NCBI GenBank assembly: GCA_004556395.1
Contig: SFHK01000076.1
Span: 1-9,852, forward strand
DNA: 9,852 nucleotides
Source: Clostridiales bacterium
GTDB lineage: Bacteria > Bacillota > Clostridia > Christensenellales > Aristaeellaceae
Reading direction: 5' to 3'
The notes beneath the pieces are model-generated. The model saw only the letters and a list, made by a program, of their open reading frames with translations. It had not been told where the DNA came from and did not search any database. How positions within the stretch are numbered: position 1 is the stretch's first letter; every line of letters begins with the position of its first letter. Of the stretch, positions 6,995 through 9,852 are shown piece by piece. The position numbers were made by a program, and so were the translations under genes.

Positions 6995-7023
6995 TTGCTT
7001 TCGCAAAACGTGGTTCCTACAAT
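6995..7023 (+). promoter_or_regulatory. Probable SigA-type promoter of the ParB-like/BMP gene
   Basis: The elements are TTGCTT (6995-7000), a 17-bp spacer and TACAAT (7018-7023), matching 4 of 6 and 5 of 6 consensus bases. The predicted start is near 7030, giving a leader of about 95 bases that contains the hairpin and T-tract at 7058-7083. Confidence 0.6.
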
Positions 7024-7057
7024 ACCCGTAACGGTCACCGGCCACGGGCAAAGCGTT

Positions 7058-7083
7058 CGCGGTCGGGCTGCGGCCGCGTTTTT
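7058..7083 (+). terminator. Terminator-like hairpin in the leader of the ParB-like/BMP gene
   Basis: A 7-bp GC-rich stem (CGCGGTC at 7058-7064 with GGCCGCG at 7072-7078, one G-U pair) has a 7-base loop and is followed immediately by five Ts (7079-7083). It lies downstream of the predicted promoter and 41 bases before the ATG. It could end readthrough from the DUF4342 gene or act as an attenuator. CGGTCG (7060-7065) can instead pair with CGACCG (7098-7103), which would disrupt the hairpin. Confidence 0.6.
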
Positions 7084-7124
7084 CGTTTCAGAAAGAACGA
7101 CCGACGAATCAGGAGAGGCATATC

Positions 7125-9059
7125 ATGGTCATATCGGATGTCTATTACCGCGCGCGGAAAATGGGTCTGCGCGCCTATCACGCCTGTTTGCAGGCGCATA
7201 AACAGCCATACCTTCCCGTGCTGGACGAGCTGGTGCCGGAGGAAAAGGCGCTCGCGCGCGTTCCGCTGGGCATCGTGCAGATTCCGCTGAACCGCGTGGT
7301 CGGCACGGCGACGCGCGCGCGCTCCAACGCGTTCGCGCCCAACTTCATGCCGCTGCTCGAGCCGAACAGCGAGTTCGCCATCAAGTGGGTCAACCTGTAC
7401 GAAAGCGTGCTCGCCGACGGCATGCGCCAGCCGATCACCGTGCTCGAATACATGAACGAGTACTATCTGGTGGAGGGCAACAAGCGCGTCAGCGTCATGA
7501 AATACCTCGACTCCGTGTTCGTGGAGGCCGAGGTCACGCGCGTTCTGCCAAAGCGCACGCGGGAAAACCGCGCCTATTTCGAGTTCATCGATTTCGAAAA
7601 GGACAGCGGACTCAACGCGATTATCTTCACGCAGCCGGGCAAATACAATGAACTGATCGAAAAAACCGGCCACACGCCGGGCGTAAAATGGTCGAGCGAG
7701 GATCGCATGGATCTTCGCAGCGCCTATCTGTACTTCGGAAACGAGTATAAGGCGGAATACGGCGACAACCCGCCCATTCCCGTGGCGGACGCGTTTCTGC
7801 TCTACCTGAACGTGTTCAGCTATGAGGAAGCCAAGAGCAAGTCCTCCGCCGAAATCGCCGCCGACATTCGCCGCCTGAAGGACGACTTCGAGCGCGGCGT
7901 GAAGTCCGAGGCCGTAAGCCTTATCATGGATCGCACCGAGGCGCACAGCGGCGGCCTTTTCAGCGCGCTGTTCCGCCCGTCCAGGGTGAAGGCGGCGTTC
8001 ATCTATCACCGGCCCATTGAGGACTCCGGCTGGAACTACTGGCACGAGCTGGGCCGCATCAACTGCGAAAACGCGCTGGGCGACAAGGTGGAGACCACCG
8101 TGTGCGTCACCACCGCGCAGGATCAGTTTGACGACGAAATCGACCGCATGATCAAAGAGGGCAACCGCGTCATCTTCGCCACCTCGCCCCTGATGATGAA
8201 CGCCTGCGTGCGTCCGTCGCTGGAGCATCCCGACGTCGACATCCTGTGCTGCTCGCTGCTGTCGCCCTCGCATCACGTGCGCAGCTATTACCTGCGCATC
8301 TACGAGGCCAAGTTCCTGATCGGCATGATCGCCGGCATGATGGCGGAAAACGACAAAATCGGCTACATCGGCGATTATCCCATCTACGGCGCGCCCGCGT
8401 CGATCAACGCCTTCGCCATCGGCGCGCGCATGGTCAACCCGCGCGCGAAGGTTTATCTGCAATGGTCTACGCGCAGGGACTTCGACCCCGCGCATCCGTT
8501 CGCAGACGATTCCATCCGCGTGATCTCCAACCGCGACATCAACGCCCCGCGCTATTCCTCCATGGAATACGGCCTGTACGCGCTGAAGGACGGCGGCATG
8601 ACCAACCTCGCCATTCCGGTGCTGGATTGGAGCAAGTTCTACCAGACGGTGATCGAGAGCGTTCTCGCCGGCACGTTCAATAACGACCACGACGGCCCGA
8701 GCGCGCTGGACTACTGGTGGGGCATGAGCTCGGACGCGCTGGACGTGGTGCTCTCCTCCCGCTTCGATCCGCACGCGGGACGGCTGATTCACGCCATACA
8801 GTCCGGCATACAGTCCGACGTGCTGTGGCCGTTTGAAGGCGAGATCCGCGCGCAGGACGGCCGCATCTGCTGCGGCCGCGAGGATCGCCTGACCCCCGCC
8901 CAGATTCTTCTGATGGATTATCTGGTAGACAACGTGGTGGGCGACATGCCCAAAATGGAAGAGCTGAAGGAAAGTGCGCGCCCGCTCGTGGACACCCTGG
9001 GACTGGGCTGCACCCTGAGACCCGATCTCTCGGAGATCAGCTGGAAATTTAACGAATAA
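7125..9059 (+). CDS. Fusion protein: ParB-like N-terminal domain and BMP/PnrA-type nucleoside-binding C-terminal domain
   Basis: The 644-residue product has two recognisable parts. Residues about 48-140 resemble a ParB/Srx-like domain: a strand with IVQIPLNRVVG, an arginine-rich loop, then DGMRQPITV and YYLVEGNKRVSVMKYL, where EGNKRV matches the conserved ParB-like E-G-x-R/K signature. Residues about 287-600 resemble a BMP-family (Bmp/PnrA/Med) substrate-binding domain, usually a lipoprotein binding purine nucleosides; the segment APASINAFAIGARMVNP is characteristic. A charged helical linker (about 225-275) joins them. There is no signal peptide or lipobox cysteine, so the protein should stay in the cytoplasm and is more likely a ligand-sensing regulator than a transport component, which is inference. 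The closest conceptual parallel is cytoplasmic Med of Bacillus. Start: AGGAGAGG at 7111-7118 sits about six bases before ATG 7125. Its last roughly 28 codons are duplicated downstream. Confidence 0.85.
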   Translation: MVISDVYYRARKMGLRAYHACLQAHKQPYLPVLDELVPEEKALARVPLGIVQIPLNRVVGTATRARSNAFAPNFMPLLEPNSEFAIKWVNLYESVLADGMRQPITVLEYMNEYYLVEGNKRVSVMKYLDSVFVEAEVTRVLPKRTRENRAYFEFIDFEKDSGLNAIIFTQPGKYNELIEKTGHTPGVKWSSEDRMDLRSAYLYFGNEYKAEYGDNPPIPVADAFLLYLNVFSYEEAKSKSSAEIAADIRRLKDDFERGVKSEAVSLIMDRTEAHSGGLFSALFRPSRVKAAFIYHRPIEDSGWNYWHELGRINCENALGDKVETTVCVTTAQDQFDDEIDRMIKEGNRVIFATSPLMMNACVRPSLEHPDVDILCCSLLSPSHHVRSYYLRIYEAKFLIGMIAGMMAENDKIGYIGDYPIYGAPASINAFAIGARMVNPRAKVYLQWSTRRDFDPAHPFADDSIRVISNRDINAPRYSSMEYGLYALKDGGMTNLAIPVLDWSKFYQTVIESVLAGTFNNDHDGPSALDYWWGMSSDALDVVLSSRFDPHAGRLIHAIQSGIQSDVLWPFEGEIRAQDGRICCGREDRLTPAQILLMDYLVDNVVGDMPKMEELKESARPLVDTLGLGCTLRPDLSEISWKFNE

Positions 9060-9074
9060 CAGGGCGGAATGAAC
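8975..9074 (+). repeat. Direct repeat copy 1: 3' end of the ParB-like/BMP gene plus following ATGAAC
   Basis: This segment aligns without gaps to 9134-9233 at an offset of 159 bases with 14 mismatches in 100 positions. A 34-base core (from ACCCGATCTC through TTTAAC) is identical. It spans the last 28 codons and stop of the fusion gene, the spacer with AGGGCGG, and an ATGAAC. The core contains the palindrome GATCTCTCGGAGATC. Confidence 0.9.
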
Positions 9075-9218
9075 GCGTGCCGACTGTGGCCGTTCTTCGG
9101 CAGACAACGCGGCGCGCGGCATTTCCAAACGAATGCGCGCCCGCTCTCGAATACACCGGGACTGGGCGACACCCTGAAACCCGATCTCTCGGAGATCAGC
9201 TGGAAATTTAACGGATGA
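9069..9218 (+). pseudogene. 49-codon frame carrying a duplicated copy of the fusion protein's C-terminal tail
   Basis: ATG 9069 opens a 49-codon frame ending in TGA at 9216-9218, in the same frame as the upstream gene. Its last roughly 27 residues match the end of the 644-aa protein: ARPL, then GLG-TL-PDLSEISWKFN, with E replaced by G at the last position. The first 22 residues match nothing I recognise. The start region AGGGCGG-ATGAAC is itself the repeat copy of the start region of the metallophosphoesterase gene. The best reading is a remnant left by a tandem duplication across the gene junction. A real small protein is possible, because mismatches have not broken the tail frame. Confidence 0.45.
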
Positions 9219-9233
9219 TAGGACGGGATGAAC
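9134..9233 (+). repeat. Direct repeat copy 2: duplicate tail segment before the metallophosphoesterase
   Basis: This is the partner of 8975-9074, offset 159 bases. It includes the same palindrome GATCTCTCGGAGATC and runs to the ATGAAC at 9228-9233, directly before ATG 9234 of the metallophosphoesterase. The offset is a multiple of three, so the reading frame of the tail is preserved in both copies. Confidence 0.9.
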
Positions 9234-9852
9234 ATGCGCGTGCTGGCCATCGCAGATGTGGCGGATAAACGGCTGTGGGATATGCTGGATCGCAGGCTTC
9301 TGGAGGGCGTGGAGCTGGTTCTTTCCTGCGGGGATCTGCCCGCGGAATACCTTTCGTTCCTCACCTGCTTCACCCGCGCCCCTATCCTCTACGTGCGCGG
9401 CAACCACGACGACCGCTATTTCAAAAAGCCGCCCGAGGGCTGTGAGTGCGCCGAGGATCGCATCATCAACGTGGGCGGCGTGCGCGTGCTCGGCCTTGGC
9501 GGCTCCATGCGCTACCGCGAAAGCGAGTGCATGTTCACCGAACGCGAAATGAAGGCGCGCATCCGTCGCCTGTACTGGAAGCTGCGCAAAAGCGGCGGCT
9601 TCGATATCCTGCTCACCCACGCCCCCGCCCTCGACTTCGGCGACGGCGATAATCTCCCCCACCGCGGCTTCCAGTGCTTCGTCGACCTGATGGATAAATA
9701 CCACCCGCAGGTCATGGTGCACGGCCATATGCACCCCGAATACGCCGCCGCAACCTTCCGGCGCGAACTCCTCCACGGCGAAACCCGCATCATCAACGCC
9801 AACCAGCGCGTCTACTTCGACGTGGAACCCCGAGGAAAAATCAAACCCGTCT
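9234..9852 (+). CDS. Calcineurin-like metallophosphoesterase, 3' end outside the window
   Basis: 206 residues are visible and the frame is open to the last base. The protein belongs to the calcineurin-like metallophosphoesterase superfamily, which hydrolyses phosphomono- or diesters with a two-metal centre; it is probably cytoplasmic, with no signal peptide. Motifs seen are Asp8 in RVLAIADVAD, Asp34 in SCGDLP, GNHD at 56-59, His129 in LLTHAP and GHMH at 164-167. The first motif, normally D-x-H, reads D-V-A, so the usual His is Ala; the other ligands are intact. This variant start is, to my recollection, common in a Clostridia subfamily, so activity need not be lost. Start: ATG 9228 is too close to AGGACGGG for good initiation, while ATG 9234 has it at about six bases and gives the usual MRVL beginning. 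It lies after the duplicated segment and may be co-transcribed with the fusion gene. Confidence 0.88.
   Translation, partial: MRVLAIADVADKRLWDMLDRRLLEGVELVLSCGDLPAEYLSFLTCFTRAPILYVRGNHDDRYFKKPPEGCECAEDRIINVGGVRVLGLGGSMRYRESECMFTEREMKARIRRLYWKLRKSGGFDILLTHAPALDFGDGDNLPHRGFQCFVDLMDKYHPQVMVHGHMHPEYAAATFRRELLHGETRIINANQRVYFDVEPRGKIKPV

Larger units (their letters stand above)
6830..7124. other. 295-bp gap without a convincing gene
   Basis: The stretch between the DUF4342 stop and the next start holds a nested inverted repeat (6868-6913), a promoter (6995-7023) and a terminator-like hairpin (7058-7083), each listed separately. A 66-codon frame starting with GTG at 6831 crosses it, but it has no convincing ribosome binding site, ends within the promoter zone and shows no family resemblance, so it is not called as a gene. 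The motif CAGATG occurs three times (near 6859, 6865 and 6917), without clear meaning. Confidence 0.6.

Noticed and set aside
6831..7031. A 66-codon frame from GTG in the gap after the DUF4342 gene
   Set aside because: The GTG overlaps the area of the DUF4342 stop without a good ribosome binding site, the frame runs through the nested inverted repeat and the promoter, and the product resembles nothing known.
8975..9233. Reading the two 100-bp copies as mobile element ends or attachment sites
   Set aside because: No integrase or transposase lies nearby, only 59 bases separate the copies, and the repeat is largely coding sequence from the upstream gene. Local tandem duplication explains it better.
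7035..9776. A 913-codon open frame on the minus strand spanning the fusion gene and the metallophosphoesterase
   Set aside because: It is antisense to two genes with clear family motifs and ribosome binding sites. Long antisense frames are expected where third codon positions are nearly all G or C. Its translation is low complexity, with runs of Ala, Val, His and Arg.

Overview
The window looks like chromosomal DNA from a GC-rich member of the Clostridia (Bacillota). The evidence is strong AGGAGG-type ribosome binding sites, near-consensus vegetative (SigA-type) promoters with 17-bp spacers, intrinsic terminators, and protein families common in that group: a FloT/YuaG-type flotillin, a DUF4342 protein with a UBA-like N-terminus, a BMP-family nucleoside-binding protein and a Clostridia-type metallophosphoesterase. 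No genus can be named from sequence alone. No rRNA, tRNA, CRISPR array, insertion sequence or phage module was seen.

Layout. (1) Positions 2-1697, plus strand: the 3' part of an unrecognised, relatively AT-rich gene, followed closely by a membrane-anchored alpha/beta hydrolase. A 15-bp perfect hairpin (1716-1753) closes this unit and also the convergent flotillin gene. (2) Positions 1762-5102: a divergent pair, flotillin (minus) and an ABC half-transporter (plus), each with its own near-perfect promoter in the AT-rich gap 3205-3406. The ABC gene is preceded by a 25-codon reading frame whose stop overlaps its start (ATGA), and it ends at a strong terminator. (3) Positions 5101-6204: a very GC-rich unrecognised gene on minus, with a divergent extended -10 promoter serving the next gene. 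(4) Positions 6251-6829, plus: the DUF4342 membrane protein. (5) Positions 6830-7124: a gap without an obvious gene, holding a nested inverted repeat, a promoter and, between that promoter and the next start codon, a terminator-like hairpin. (6) Positions 7125-9852, plus: a 644-aa protein with a ParB-like N-terminal half and a BMP-type nucleoside-binding C-terminal half but no signal peptide. Next comes a diverged 100-bp duplicate of its 3' end, then a metallophosphoesterase that runs off the window.

The genes do not form one pathway. Flotillin, the ABC exporter, the hydrolase and the DUF4342 protein all suggest membrane functions, but most are separate transcription units. The most unusual item is the 7.0-9.2 kb region: an apparently cytoplasmic ParB-like/BMP fusion behind a possible attenuator, with its C-terminal coding segment and the following ribosome binding site and start codon duplicated 159 bp downstream.
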